Below are positions 1-8,429 of a DNA stretch of 64,000 bases, piece by piece. This DNA is from Amycolatopsis lexingtonensis. Lineage in GTDB: Bacteria > Actinomycetota > Actinomycetes > Mycobacteriales > Pseudonocardiaceae. The notes beneath the pieces are model-generated. The model did no database searches, was not told the DNA's origin, and saw nothing but the letters and a program-made list of their open reading frames with translations. The DNA is taken from assembly GCF_014873755.1 (NCBI RefSeq), contig NZ_JADBEG010000001.1:2110501-2174500 (forward strand). The letters run 5' to 3'. A program made the translations under genes and the position numbers. Within the stretch, counting starts at the first letter, position 1; each line of letters opens with the position of its first letter.

Positions 1-100
1 GGTCGTCGCTGACGCGGTTGCTGTGCAGGGAACGGCCGAGCAGGTCGAACGTGCTGCGGCGCTCGTCCTCGGTGACGGGGCGGACGTCGAAGGCGGTCAT
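1..100 (-). CDS. Eis-like GNAT N-acetyltransferase, N-terminal fragment (cut by window edge)
   Basis: Reading leftwards from an ATG at 98-100, an open frame runs off the window after 33 codons. Its N-terminus (MTAFDVRPVTEDERRSTF...) resembles that of the next gene (MSDFEIRTLHTDEHRAAS...), so the two look like neighbouring paralogues in the same orientation, separated by about 40 bp. By family it would be a GNAT-fold acetyltransferase of the Eis type, which uses acetyl-CoA to acetylate amines such as aminoglycosides. Only the extreme N-terminus is visible, with no catalytic motif, so the family rests on similarity to the neighbour. Confidence 0.55.
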   Translation of the reverse strand, partial: MTAFDVRPVTEDERRSTFDLLGRSLHSNRVSDD

Positions 101-141
101 GCCTCCGATCTTGCCGCCCGCCGCGGGCGACGGCACCTCGT

Positions 142-1344
142 TTAAAAGTGGGAGCCGCTCCACGGCACCGACCGGGTGCCGAACAGCGTGTCCGCGGCCG
201 GCGGCGCGGCGGCGTCCCGCACCTCGATCCGGCCCACACCGGCCAGCGCCGAAGCCTTCCAGGTGCCGAGGTACAGCATCGCGAGCGTGGTGACGTCGAG
301 CCGCAGGGCAGCGGGCCCGTCGCCGCGCTCGGCCCCGTTCGGGGTGATCCGGTAGGTGCCGCTGTTGCCGGGCAGCAGCGGATCCGTGACCTCGACGACG
401 ACCGGCTCACCCGGCCCGTACTCCCGTGCGCCCAGCGCTTTCGGGACGTCGACGAGCCGGATCCAGTGCTCGTCGCCGATCCGGTTGTCGGTCAGCCGGC
501 GGTGGTCCGCCAGCAACAGCTCGATCGGCTCGTCGAGCGGACGTTCCTCGGCCACGATCCGGTCCACCAGGTCCACGCCGAGCAGGAACCGCCACAACCC
601 GGCGAACGCGGCCGGCGTGGCGGCGAACAGGTCCGGGACCTCCAGGTCCTTGGTCCACGGGTACGCCTGAAGACCCTCGACGAAGAAGGTGGCGAACCCG
701 TCCGGCCCGTCGGGACCGTGGTGCACCACCGCTTTCATCGGCTGGCTGCGGCGCCGGCACTGGGCCTCGTAGAGCCGCCACAGCACCTCCGGCCGCGACA
801 TCATCCCCGGCCGGCGCCCGATGCGGTCGTAGACGCCGGGGAGGGCTTCCCAGGCCTGGTCGGCGTTCAGCAGCTCGATCTCGCCGCCGGCGGGGGCGTC
901 CGGCCGCAGCCGGGCCCGCGCGCGGTCGACGTGGTAGGTGCGGTTCCGGGTCGCCAGGCCGTAGCCGAACCGGCCGTAGATGCCGGCCTCGGACGCCAGC
1001 AGGTTCGCGCACACCACACCACGCTCGGAGAACTCCTCCAGCTGCGCCGCCATCAGCGCGCGCAGCACGCCGCGGCGGGTCCGGTCCGCGCGGACGCCGA
1101 CGCCGGTGACGCCGGCCATCGGCACCCGCGCCCCGCCCGGGACGGTCAGCTCCGCGTCGAAGAACCGGGCCGTGCCGATGAGTTCCGGGTCGAACGCGCC
1201 GATCGCCCCGCCCGGCTGGTACGCGCGCCCGGAGCGCTCCCATTCCGCGTCGGTGGCCGGGGCGACGTGCACGGTGTCGCGGAACAGGTCGCTCGCGGCG
1301 CGGTGCTCGTCGGTGTGCAGCGTCCGGATCTCGAAGTCGCTCAT
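142..1344 (-). CDS. Eis-like GNAT family N-acetyltransferase (400 aa)
   Basis: Full-length Eis-type acetyltransferase, a family of about 400 residues with two GNAT-like folds and a C-terminal SCP2-like domain. The acetyl-CoA loop is visible at about 84-93 (VRADRTRRGV). The IYGRFGYG segment at about 122-129 matches the region holding the family's catalytic tyrosine. The chain ends in Phe, as Eis does; the terminal carboxylate takes part in catalysis there. Known members multi-acetylate aminoglycosides or lysines, but the substrate here cannot be told. It starts with ATG and lies just upstream of a truncated relative on the same strand. The protein is probably cytosolic. Confidence 0.85.
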   Translation of the reverse strand: MSDFEIRTLHTDEHRAASDLFRDTVHVAPATDAEWERSGRAYQPGGAIGAFDPELIGTARFFDAELTVPGGARVPMAGVTGVGVRADRTRRGVLRALMAAQLEEFSERGVVCANLLASEAGIYGRFGYGLATRNRTYHVDRARARLRPDAPAGGEIELLNADQAWEALPGVYDRIGRRPGMMSRPEVLWRLYEAQCRRRSQPMKAVVHHGPDGPDGFATFFVEGLQAYPWTKDLEVPDLFAATPAAFAGLWRFLLGVDLVDRIVAEERPLDEPIELLLADHRRLTDNRIGDEHWIRLVDVPKALGAREYGPGEPVVVEVTDPLLPGNSGTYRITPNGAERGDGPAALRLDVTTLAMLYLGTWKASALAGVGRIEVRDAAAPPAADTLFGTRSVPWSGSHF

Positions 1345-1413
1345 CCCCGGATCATCTCCGGAAACGACGAAGTCCGGCCACCGGAATTCCCCGGCGGCCG
1401 GACTTCTCGCGCG

Positions 1414-2181
1414 CTACTTGGTGGCGGGCGGGGAAACCTCGTAGTTCCCGCCGTCGCCCTTGACCGTGATCTGCACCTGCTGCGGCTTGCCCGCGATCGT
1501 GGCGGTGCACTCGAACTTCGCGCCGTCCTCGACCTTCTGCTCGGCCGGGCACGTCACGCCGGTGACGCCGTCGATCTTGTACGTCTCGGTGAGCAGCTTC
1601 TGCACGTCGGTCTGCATCTGGGTGTTGTTGAAGACCTGCGTCTTGAAGAACCCGGGCGCGACGAACCCGAGCACCCCGACGACGGCCAGCACCACGACCA
1701 GCGCGACGACGCCGATCAGCAGGCCCTTCTTCGACTTCCCCTGCTGCTCGCCCTCCGGCGCACCGGGATACTGCTGCTGTTGCTGGCCGTAGTCGTACTG
1801 ACCCGGCGGCGGCTGCTGCCCGTAGCCCGGCTGCGCCTGGGGCCCGCTCTGCGGGTACGCCCCGCCCGGCTGCTGCCCGTACCCCGGCTGGGCCTGCGGG
1901 CCGCTCTGCGGGTACCCGCCACCGGGCTGCTGCCCGTAGGGCGGCGGCTGCTGGCCCCACTGCGGCTGCTGAGGCGGCTGCGGCTGGCCGTAGCCGCCGG
2001 GCTGCTGCCCCCACTGCTGGGGTTGCTGCGGCTGGCCGTACTGCTGCTGGTTCGGGTCGTAGGAAGGCGGCTGCTGGCCCCACTGGGGCTGCTCCTGCGG
2101 GCCGCTCGGCGGGTACGCGCCGCCCGGCTGCTGCCCGTACTGGGGCTGCTGTGGGTCGTTGCCGCCATACGGCGTGCTCAT
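1414..2181 (-). CDS. Pro/Gln/Tyr-rich single-pass membrane protein with DUF4333-like domain
   Basis: Three-part protein of 255 aa. Residues 1-150 are low-complexity and rich in Pro, Gln, Gly and Tyr, including two adjacent 19-residue near-identical repeats at about 86-123 ([18 protein letters not shown]). A transmembrane helix follows at about 153-175. The outside C-terminal domain of about 80 residues has two cysteines (211 and 225) spaced as in DUF4333. A good Shine-Dalgarno (GGAGG, 6-7 nt spacing) supports the ATG. No enzymatic residues are visible. The layout (disordered cytosolic tail, helix, small disulfide domain) is shared with the gene at 30295. The function is unknown; a cell-envelope role is an inference. 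Confidence 0.75.
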   Translation of the reverse strand: MSTPYGGNDPQQPQYGQQPGGAYPPSGPQEQPQWGQQPPSYDPNQQQYGQPQQPQQWGQQPGGYGQPQPPQQPQWGQQPPPYGQQPGGGYPQSGPQAQPGYGQQPGGAYPQSGPQAQPGYGQQPPPGQYDYGQQQQQYPGAPEGEQQGKSKKGLLIGVVALVVVLAVVGVLGFVAPGFFKTQVFNNTQMQTDVQKLLTETYKIDGVTGVTCPAEQKVEDGAKFECTATIAGKPQQVQITVKGDGGNYEVSPPATK

Positions 2182-2341
2182 CGTCTGCCTCCGCCTGCTT
2201 CGCTCAAACTAGCTCTCCACCCCGAAACCGCCGTAAAGCCGCGTACGCACGGTGTCGCACGCGATCCAACCACAGGTCGGACCCGAGCACACGTGACCAC
2301 GCTCATCCCTTCCGCCGCTTGGAGCAGGCCTAACACGAAGT

Positions 2342-5119
2342 TCACGCGGCGCCCGCCGCTACGACACCGCGTCGCAGCGCCTTCACCGCCGCGGCCGCCG
2401 CCGCGCCCACCGGGTCGGCCTTGCCGAGCACGTCGCGGATCTGGTCCAGCAGGTCGATCACCTGGCGTGACCAGCGCACGAAATCACCCGCCGACAGCTC
2501 CTGGCCGTTCGCCTCGGCCGCGGTGAGCACCTTCTCCAGCGATTCCCCGCGCGCCCACCGGTAAACCGGCCACGCGAACCCGGCGTCGGGCTCCCGGGTC
2601 CGGTCGAGCCGGTGCCGCCGCTCGTCCTCGGTCAGCTCCACCCACAGCCGCACGGTCTCCTGCCACGCCTCGGGCACCGCACCCCCGGGCAGCCGCGGCT
2701 CGCCCGCGGTGTCACGGCGCGCCTCGAACACCAGCGTCGAGACGACGGCGGCGAGTTCGGCCGGGCCGAGATCGCGCCACACGCCGTGCCGGATGCACTC
2801 GGCGGCCAGCAGGTCGGACTCGCTGTAGAGCCGCGTCAGACGCCGGCCGTGCTCGGTGACGCGGTCCTCGCCGTCCCCGGCCGACTCCGGGCCCAAGTAG
2901 CCGCGTTCACCCAGCAGCGCCAGAATCCGGTCGAACGCGCGCGCCAGCGAGTGCGTCGTCGCCGCGACCTTCCGTTCCAGCTGCTGCGTTTCCGCCGTGA
3001 GCCGCTGGTACCGCTCGACCCAGCGCAGGTTCGCCTCGCGCTCGGCCAGCCCGTGGCCCGGGTGGGCGCGCAGGGCCCGCCGCAGCGCCGCCAGCTCACC
3101 GTCCTCATTGGCCCCGGACCGCCGCTTCTGCCTGCCCGGCAACGAAATCCCGGCGTTGCGCAACGTCGAGGCGATGTCCCGGCGGGTCTTCGGCGACCGC
3201 AGCTCGATGTGCCGCGGCAGCTTGATCCGCCCCAGCGCCTCCACCGGCGCAGGGAAGTCCGCCACCGACAACGGCCCGGACCACCGGTCCTCGGTCACCA
3301 CCACCGGACGCGGCTCGCGGATCGGGTCCAGACCCGGGTCGACCACCACAGCGAGCCCGGCACGACGGCCCGCCGGCACCGCGATGACGTCACCCTTGCG
3401 CAGCTTCTCCAGCGACTCCGCGGTCCCCGCCCGCCGCGCCGCGGTGTTCTGCCGCGACAGCGCCTTCTCCCGCGTCGAGATCTTCGCCCGCAGCTCGACG
3501 TACTCCAGCATCTCGTCGAAGTCGCCGGTGATCGCGGCCGCGTACCCCTTCAGGGCTTCCTTGTTCCGCTCGATCCGCCGCGCGGTCCCGACCACCGACC
3601 GGTCGGCCTGGAACTGCGCGAACGACTGTTCCAGCAGCTCCCGCGCCTCGGCCGCGCCGACCTGCGCGACCAGGTTCACGGCCATGTTGTAGCCCGGCCG
3701 GAACGACGACCGCAGCGGGTAGGTCCGGGTCGACGCGAGCCCGGCGACCTGCTTGGGGTCGACCCCGGGCTGCCACGCGACGACGGCGTGCCCTTCCACG
3801 TCGATCCCGCGCCGCCCGGCCCGGCCGGTCAGCTGGGTGTACTCCCCCGGCGTCAGGTCGACGTGCGCTTCGCCGTTGTACTTCACCAGGCGCTCGAGGA
3901 CGACCGTGCGGGCCGGCATGTTGATCCCCAGCGCGAGGGTCTCGGTCGCGAACACGACCTTCACCAGGCCACGGACGAACAGCTCCTCGACGGTCTCCTT
4001 GAACGCCGGCAGCAGCCCCGCGTGGTGGCCGGCGATGCCGCGCTCGAGCGCTTCGCGCCACTCCCAGTAGCCCAGCACGCCCAGGTCGCCCTCGGGCAGG
4101 TCCGACGTCCGCGCGTCGATCACCCGGCGGATCTCCTCGACCTCCCCGGGGCCGTTGAGCCGCAGCCCGGACCGCACGCACTGCGCCACCGCGGCGTCGC
4201 ACCCCGCGCGGGAGAAGATGAACACGATCGCGGGCAGCAGCCCGGCCCGGTCCAGCTGCTCGACGACGTCGACGCGCGACGGCGGCCGGAACCGCGGCAT
4301 CCGCGACGGCGCCCCCCGCCTCCCGCGTGGGCCCCGGAACCCGGCCGGCGCGTACTGGCGGCCGATCTCCTCGGTGCGCCGCAACAGGGTCGGGTTGATC
4401 CGCAGCTCGGCTCCGGGCAGGTGGGTGTCCTCGCCCGCGAACAGGTCCAGCAGCCGGTTCCCGACCAGCATGTGCTGCCACAGCGGCACCGGCCGGTGCT
4501 CGTCCACGACGACGGTGGTGTCGCCCCGCACCTCGACCAGCCACTCGCCGAACTCCTCGGCGTTGCTGACGGTGGCCGACAGCCCGACCACGCGGACGTG
4601 CTCGGGCAGGTGCAGGATCACCTCTTCCCAGACCGCGCCGCGGAACCGGTCGGCGAGGTAGTGGACCTCGTCCATGACGACGTACCCGAGGTCGGTGATC
4701 GTCGACGAGCCGGCGTAGAGCATGTTGCGCAGCACCTCGGTGGTCATCACGACCACCTGGGCGTTGCCGTTGATCGAGGTGTCCCCGGTGAGCAGCCCGA
4801 CGGCGTCGGCGCCGTGGCGGGCGACCAGATCGGCGTACTTCTGGTTCGACAACGCCTTGATCGGCGTCGTGTAGAAGCACTTGCGGCCCTCGGCCAGCGC
4901 CAGGTGCACGGCGAATTCGCCGACGACGGTCTTGCCCGCCCCGGTGGGCGCGCACACGAGCACGCCGTGGCCGCCCTCGAGGGCTTCGCACCCCCGGACC
5001 TGGAACTCGTCGAACTCGAAGGACGCCTCCGCGGCGAAGCGCGTCAGCTCGGGGTACTTCCCGCGGCGCGAGGAGGCCGCATAGGCCTCGGCCGGGGACG
5101 GAGAAGGGCTATTGGCCAC
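2342..5119 (-). CDS. helY: Ski2/Mtr4-like DEAD/DEAH-box helicase HelY
   Basis: A 925-aa superfamily 2 RNA helicase. Walker A APTGAGKT is at 57-64, the DEVH box at 150-153, SAT at 181-183 and motif VI (QLTGRAGRRG) near 430. A long C-terminal region resembles the DSHCT part of Mtr4/Ski2-type enzymes. It is predicted to unwind structured RNA using ATP. The start is GTG. In mycobacteria the homologue helY (Rv2092c) lies next to tatC, tatA and pafBC, and the same neighbourhood is seen here with one lipid-kinase gene between. The opposite strand carries only shadow frames. Confidence 0.93.
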   Translation of the reverse strand: MANSPSPSPAEAYAASSRRGKYPELTRFAAEASFEFDEFQVRGCEALEGGHGVLVCAPTGAGKTVVGEFAVHLALAEGRKCFYTTPIKALSNQKYADLVARHGADAVGLLTGDTSINGNAQVVVMTTEVLRNMLYAGSSTITDLGYVVMDEVHYLADRFRGAVWEEVILHLPEHVRVVGLSATVSNAEEFGEWLVEVRGDTTVVVDEHRPVPLWQHMLVGNRLLDLFAGEDTHLPGAELRINPTLLRRTEEIGRQYAPAGFRGPRGRRGAPSRMPRFRPPSRVDVVEQLDRAGLLPAIVFIFSRAGCDAAVAQCVRSGLRLNGPGEVEEIRRVIDARTSDLPEGDLGVLGYWEWREALERGIAGHHAGLLPAFKETVEELFVRGLVKVVFATETLALGINMPARTVVLERLVKYNGEAHVDLTPGEYTQLTGRAGRRGIDVEGHAVVAWQPGVDPKQVAGLASTRTYPLRSSFRPGYNMAVNLVAQVGAAEARELLEQSFAQFQADRSVVGTARRIERNKEALKGYAAAITGDFDEMLEYVELRAKISTREKALSRQNTAARRAGTAESLEKLRKGDVIAVPAGRRAGLAVVVDPGLDPIREPRPVVVTEDRWSGPLSVADFPAPVEALGRIKLPRHIELRSPKTRRDIASTLRNAGISLPGRQKRRSGANEDGELAALRRALRAHPGHGLAEREANLRWVERYQRLTAETQQLERKVAATTHSLARAFDRILALLGERGYLGPESAGDGEDRVTEHGRRLTRLYSESDLLAAECIRHGVWRDLGPAELAAVVSTLVFEARRDTAGEPRLPGGAVPEAWQETVRLWVELTEDERRHRLDRTREPDAGFAWPVYRWARGESLEKVLTAAEANGQELSAGDFVRWSRQVIDLLDQIRDVLGKADPVGAAAAAAVKALRRGVVAAGAA

Positions 5120-5187
5120 CTCGTCAGGGTTTCACATCCCCCCGTCGTTCCGCACGCCGCGTGACCGACGGCGTGGCGACCCCCGCG

Positions 5188-5203
5188 GTATAGGGCGTTA
5201 TAC
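5188..5203. repeat. 16-bp dispersed element GTATAGGGCGTTATAC, copy 1
   Basis: GTATA and TATAC arms flank a six-base centre. It lies in the 147-bp gap between the divergent helY and zinc-ribbon membrane protein genes. It is one of four copies in the window that share 15 of 16 positions, including the non-palindromic centre GG.CGT. It may be an operator or promoter element for one of the flanking genes; the function is not established. Confidence 0.6.
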
Positions 5204-5266
5204 ACCTGAATCGGACGCGGAACCGGATCACGGGCGGGCGCGTCGGAGCGGCGGAAGGAGGTCCCG

Positions 5267-5842
5267 ATGACCGAACCGTGCCCGAGCTGCGGGCAGCTGG
5301 ACCAGGTGCAGCACGTGCCGGCGGTGTACCACGGCGGGCACTCCTTCTACCGCGGCCAGGGCCCGACGGTCGCCGTCCCCGCCGGCGACGGCGTCGTCTA
5401 CACGAGCAGCCAGGTCAGCGGGGTCTCGGTCACCGCGGTCGCCCGCTCCCTCGACCCCTTTCCCCCACCGCGCCGCAACGGCGGCCTTGTAGCGGCGGTG
5501 ATCCTGCTGGCACTGGTCGGCAGCTGCTTCCTGCTGCTGCCGTTCTCGGCGGCCGACGACCCGCTCCCCGGCGGCGAGGGAGCGAAGGCGCTGGGCTTCG
5601 CGGTGCTCTCGCTGCCGGCGTTCGGGGTGTACCTCGCCGCGGGTGTGCTGGTCTGGCTCTACGTCCGCCGCGTGCGGGCGCACCGGAAGCAGCGGAAGGG
5701 TGTCCCGGCGGCCCAGCAGGTGTGGGAACAGGGCTGGTTCTGCCACCGCTGCGGCGGCGTCTACTTCGCCGAGGCCGGACGGCTGCTGACCCCCGCCCAC
5801 TTCCGCCAGCTGGTGGCGCGCGCGGGCGGCTACGACCGGTAA
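5267..5842 (+). CDS. Zinc-ribbon-like two-helix membrane protein of unknown function
   Basis: 191 aa. Two CxxC pairs, CPSC at residues 5-8 and CHRC near 162-165, sit at opposite ends and could form one zinc ribbon or two half-sites. Between them are two hydrophobic segments at about 82-99 and 115-137, with basic residues (RRVRAHRKQRK) after the second, so both ends probably face the cytosol. The Shine-Dalgarno is unusually strong (GGAAGGAGGT, 5 nt before the ATG), suggesting high translation. It stands alone on the plus strand, divergent from helY, and ends just before a long palindromic repeat. I do not recognise a named family. Confidence 0.75.
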   Translation: MTEPCPSCGQLDQVQHVPAVYHGGHSFYRGQGPTVAVPAGDGVVYTSSQVSGVSVTAVARSLDPFPPPRRNGGLVAAVILLALVGSCFLLLPFSAADDPLPGGEGAKALGFAVLSLPAFGVYLAAGVLVWLYVRRVRAHRKQRKGVPAAQQVWEQGWFCHRCGGVYFAEAGRLLTPAHFRQLVARAGGYDR

Positions 5843-5845
5843 GAC

Positions 5846-5898
5846 GTCTTGAATGAGTCATTCAGGTCTTCGGAGGTCCTGAATGACTCATTCAAGAC
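5846..5898. repeat. Long intergenic hairpin built from two TGAATGA-G/C-TCATTCA units
   Basis: GTCTTGAATGAGTCATTCAGG is followed by a 10-nt loop (tcttcggagg) and then its near-exact reverse complement, ending GAATGACTCATTCAAGAC. Each arm is itself a near-palindrome around TGAATGA-x-TCATTCA. It starts 3 nt after the stop of the upstream plus-strand gene and sits before the convergent lipid-kinase stop, so it can act as a two-way terminator. A second copy lies at 33757-33813. Confidence 0.85.
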
Positions 5899-5911
5899 GC
5901 CGGACCGCGCG

Positions 5912-6793
5912 TTAGGCCAGCACCGTCAGCGCGCCTGGGACGCAGCTGACCGTCACCGGGACCGTGCCCTGGGGCTCGCCGTCGGCGTACGCGGGCCAGT
6001 TGTTGCCGGTGAGGGCGACCGAGCGGGCGCGCAGCGTGCGGACCGCCGGGTGGGTCACGTGCTTGCCGGTGCGCAGGCCCGGGAGCATCCGCATCAGGCC
6101 GCGGCGGGTGGCGTGGCCGATGATCGTGACGTCGAAGACGCCGTCCTCGGGGTCGGCCGTGGGGCAGATCGGGACGCCGCCGCCGTAGAAGCGCGTGTTG
6201 CCGATCGCGACCAGCGTGGCGTCCAGCTCGATCCGGCCGGTGCCGGTGTCGACGACCACCGGGCGGGACCGGAAGGACGCCAGTTCGGCCAGGATCGCCA
6301 GGTCGTAGCGGCGGGGCCCGGACGGCCAGCGCATCCGGTTGGCGCGTTCGTTGACGCTGGCGTCGAACCCGGCGCAGAGGACGGTCGCGAACCACGTGTC
6401 GCCGATCCGGCCGAGGTCGATCCGCCGCCGCGCACCCGATTTCAGGGCCGCCACCAGCGCGTCGACCGCGGCCAGGGGCTCGGCCGGGACACCGAGGGCG
6501 CGGGCGAAGTCGTTGCCGGTACCCGCCGGGACCAGGCCGAGCGCCACGTCGTGGTTCGCGCAGAACTGGACGCCCTGGTGGGCGGCGCCGTCACCGCCGA
6601 GCACGACCAGGACGTCGAGACCGGCGCCGTGGGAGGTCCGCATCAGCTCGCGGGACTCCTCGACGGAGTTCGCGACCAGCACGTCGAGCCGGTCGACGGC
6701 GGCGCGCAGCCGCTCCGCGACCGTGTCGGCGATCCGGGCGGCGGCGCCGTGCCCCGAGGCCGGGTGCACGGCGAGCGCGGCGTGGATCCCCAC
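5912..6793 (-). CDS. Diacylglycerol kinase-like lipid kinase (DagK/YegS family)
   Basis: 293 aa, matching single-domain lipid kinases of the DagK type that phosphorylate diacylglycerol or related lipids with ATP at the membrane. The nucleotide-binding GGDG motif is at 67-70, though the usual following Thr is Ala here (GGDGA). PAGTGND, typical of the family, is at 90-96. The start chosen is a GTG whose first base is the last base of the tatC stop codon (TAGTG), giving tight coupling to tatC. A longer open frame continues upstream but only inside tatC. A second lipid-kinase domain is found in the fusion at 15181. The lipid substrate is not known. Confidence 0.82.
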   Translation of the reverse strand: MGIHAALAVHPASGHGAAARIADTVAERLRAAVDRLDVLVANSVEESRELMRTSHGAGLDVLVVLGGDGAAHQGVQFCANHDVALGLVPAGTGNDFARALGVPAEPLAAVDALVAALKSGARRRIDLGRIGDTWFATVLCAGFDASVNERANRMRWPSGPRRYDLAILAELASFRSRPVVVDTGTGRIELDATLVAIGNTRFYGGGVPICPTADPEDGVFDVTIIGHATRRGLMRMLPGLRTGKHVTHPAVRTLRARSVALTGNNWPAYADGEPQGTVPVTVSCVPGALTVLA

Positions 6794-7764
6794 TACGTGA
6801 CGTCGTCGGTGCTCGACCGGCCGCCGGAAGCGGTCGGCGTGGACGGCTCGTCGTCGATGGTGCTCGGCGTGTAGTCGAACGGCGCGGCCTCGTCGTCGGC
6901 GAGCTTGTCCCAGCCCTCGTCGCCGCGGGCCTTTTCGAGCTTGCGGTCGTGGAAGCGCGCCATCTGCACGGCGATCTCGAACAGCACGGTGAGCGCGCCG
7001 GCGAGGCCGAGCATCGAGAACGGGTCGGAGCCGGGGGTCGCGAAGGCGGCGAAGACGAACAGCGCGAACACGATGCCGCGGCGCCACTTCTTCAGCTGCA
7101 CGTACTTGACCACGCCGACGCGGTTGAGCATCACGACCAGCAGCGGCAGCTCGAAGCTGATCCCGAAGATGATCAGCAGCGACAGCAGGAACGAGATGTA
7201 CTTGTCCGCCGTGAGGGCGGTGACGAACGCGTCCTGCCCGAAGCCCATGAGCAGCTGCAGGGCGTGCGGGAAGAGGATGTAGGCGAGCACGGCGCCCGCG
7301 GCGAACAGCACCGACGCGAACCCGACGAACGTCAGCGCGTACTTGCGCTCCTTGCTGTACAGGCCCGGCGCGATGAACGCCCAGAGCTGGTACAGCCAGG
7401 CCGGCGAGAGGAGCACGGCACCGGCCGCGATGCCGACCTTCAGCTGCGTCATGAAGGCCTCGAACGGCACGGTCTGCAGCAGCCGGCACCCGTCGGCGCT
7501 GTCGAGCCGCCGGTCGGCCGGGATGGCGCAGTACGGGTCCTTCACCAGGTCGCCGAGCGACGGGATCGGACCGATCTTGGTGCCGAACCAGATGAACCCG
7601 AGGATCCCGCCGACCACGACCGCGAGCAGCGCGAAGCCGAGGCGGCGGCGGAACTCGTAGATGTGCTCGATGAGCGTCATCGTGCCGTCGGGGTTGCTGC
7701 GACGGCTGCGCTTGCGCCGCTTGGACCGGCGGCTGTCACCGTTTCCGGAGGCGGATTCCGCCAC
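6793..7764 (-). CDS. tatC: Sec-independent (Tat) translocase subunit TatC
   Basis: 323-aa polytopic membrane protein with the six-helix layout of TatC, which binds twin-arginine signal peptides and forms the Tat translocase with TatA. The conserved GISFELP-type segment lies in the second half. A basic cytosolic extension of about 25 residues (SRRSKRRKRSRR) precedes helix 1, and an acidic, Ser/Thr-rich tail follows the last helix; both are common in actinobacterial TatC. It starts with GTG. tatA lies 85 bp upstream on the same strand, and the lipid-kinase start overlaps the stop codon by one base, so the genes are probably co-transcribed. Confidence 0.95.
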   Translation of the reverse strand: MAESASGNGDSRRSKRRKRSRRSNPDGTMTLIEHIYEFRRRLGFALLAVVVGGILGFIWFGTKIGPIPSLGDLVKDPYCAIPADRRLDSADGCRLLQTVPFEAFMTQLKVGIAAGAVLLSPAWLYQLWAFIAPGLYSKERKYALTFVGFASVLFAAGAVLAYILFPHALQLLMGFGQDAFVTALTADKYISFLLSLLIIFGISFELPLLVVMLNRVGVVKYVQLKKWRRGIVFALFVFAAFATPGSDPFSMLGLAGALTVLFEIAVQMARFHDRKLEKARGDEGWDKLADDEAAPFDYTPSTIDDEPSTPTASGGRSSTDDVT

Positions 7765-7849
7765 GGTTGTTCCGTTCTCGTCGGAGTCCGCCGGAGCGCG
7801 CCGCTGCGGGCGCGCTCCGTGGACGGGGGACCGGGTGTGGCCTAGCCGC

Positions 7850-8164
7850 TCAGCTGGCGTTCTTCTGCGGCTGGTCGGCGGCCTGCTGCTTCTTCAGCTC
7901 GTCGAGCTGCCGCTGCAGGTCGGCGACCTGCTGGTCGGTCGAAGCGGGTGCGGCGGGCTTGGCCGGGATCTGCTTCGTCTCGGCGGGCTCGGCGTCTTCG
8001 CTCGCCGCGGCCTTGTCGCCGGTGAGGTCCTTGGTCTCGGCCTTGAAGATCTTCATGGACTTGCCGATGGACCGGGCCGCGTCGGGAAGCCTCTTGGCCC
8101 CGAAAAGCAGCACGACGACGAGCACCAGGATGATCAAATGCCACGGCTGCAATCCGTTCAGCAT
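7850..8164 (-). CDS. tatA: Twin-arginine translocase subunit TatA
   Basis: 104 aa. A single N-terminal membrane helix (residues 8-21) is followed by the FGAKRLPD hinge and an amphipathic helix, the defining TatA/E layout. An acidic, Ala/Glu/Gln-rich cytosolic tail completes it. TatA monomers assemble on substrate-loaded TatC to form the protein-conducting site for folded proteins. A clear ribosome site (AGGAGG) precedes the ATG. It is followed by tatC and preceded by a small membrane-protein gene and pafC on the same strand, the order known from mycobacteria. Confidence 0.95.
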   Translation of the reverse strand: MLNGLQPWHLIILVLVVVLLFGAKRLPDAARSIGKSMKIFKAETKDLTGDKAAASEDAEPAETKQIPAKPAAPASTDQQVADLQRQLDELKKQQAADQPQKNAS

Positions 8165-8195
8165 GGTGGCCTCCTATCTGCGTCTGGTAGGGATG

Positions 8196-8429
8196 TTACT
8201 GGTTTTCCGGCTTCCGGCGGCGCTCCGCGAACGCGACGCGCAGCGCGGCCGACCGGGCGCGGATCATCCCCGCCCGGTCCTGGGTGTTCGCAGCCACCAT
8301 GCTTGCGGTCTGCCGGAAGGCACGCAAGACCTTCACGGTCCGGACCAGCAGGACGACGAGCAGCAGCAGGCCGATCGCGGCGAGCACGACGGTGGGCAGG
8401 TACGGCACGCGCACCAGCCTAGTGGTCAC
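8196..8429 (-). CDS. Small single-pass membrane protein between pafC and tatA
   Basis: 77 aa with one hydrophobic helix at about 12-30 and a basic Arg-rich cytosolic tail. The GTG start at 8427-8429 overlaps the last 11 bases of pafC; an alternative in-frame GTG at 8412-8414, just after the pafC stop, would give 72 aa. Neither has a strong Shine-Dalgarno, so translation is probably coupled to pafC. It is likely a co-transcribed member of the pafBC-tatAC group. No family or function is recognised. Confidence 0.6.
   Translation of the reverse strand: MTTRLVRVPYLPTVVLAAIGLLLLVVLLVRTVKVLRAFRQTASMVAANTQDRAGMIRARSAALRVAFAERRRKPENQ

Noticed and set aside
148..2526. Long plus-strand frame opposite the Eis-like, DUF4333 and helY genes
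   Set aside because: Antisense shadow with repetitive Leu/Arg composition caused by the Gln/Pro repeat DNA on the other strand.
5846..5898. Inverted repeat as an insertion-sequence end
   Set aside because: No transposase or second matching end nearby; the element is a self-contained hairpin repeated at 33757.
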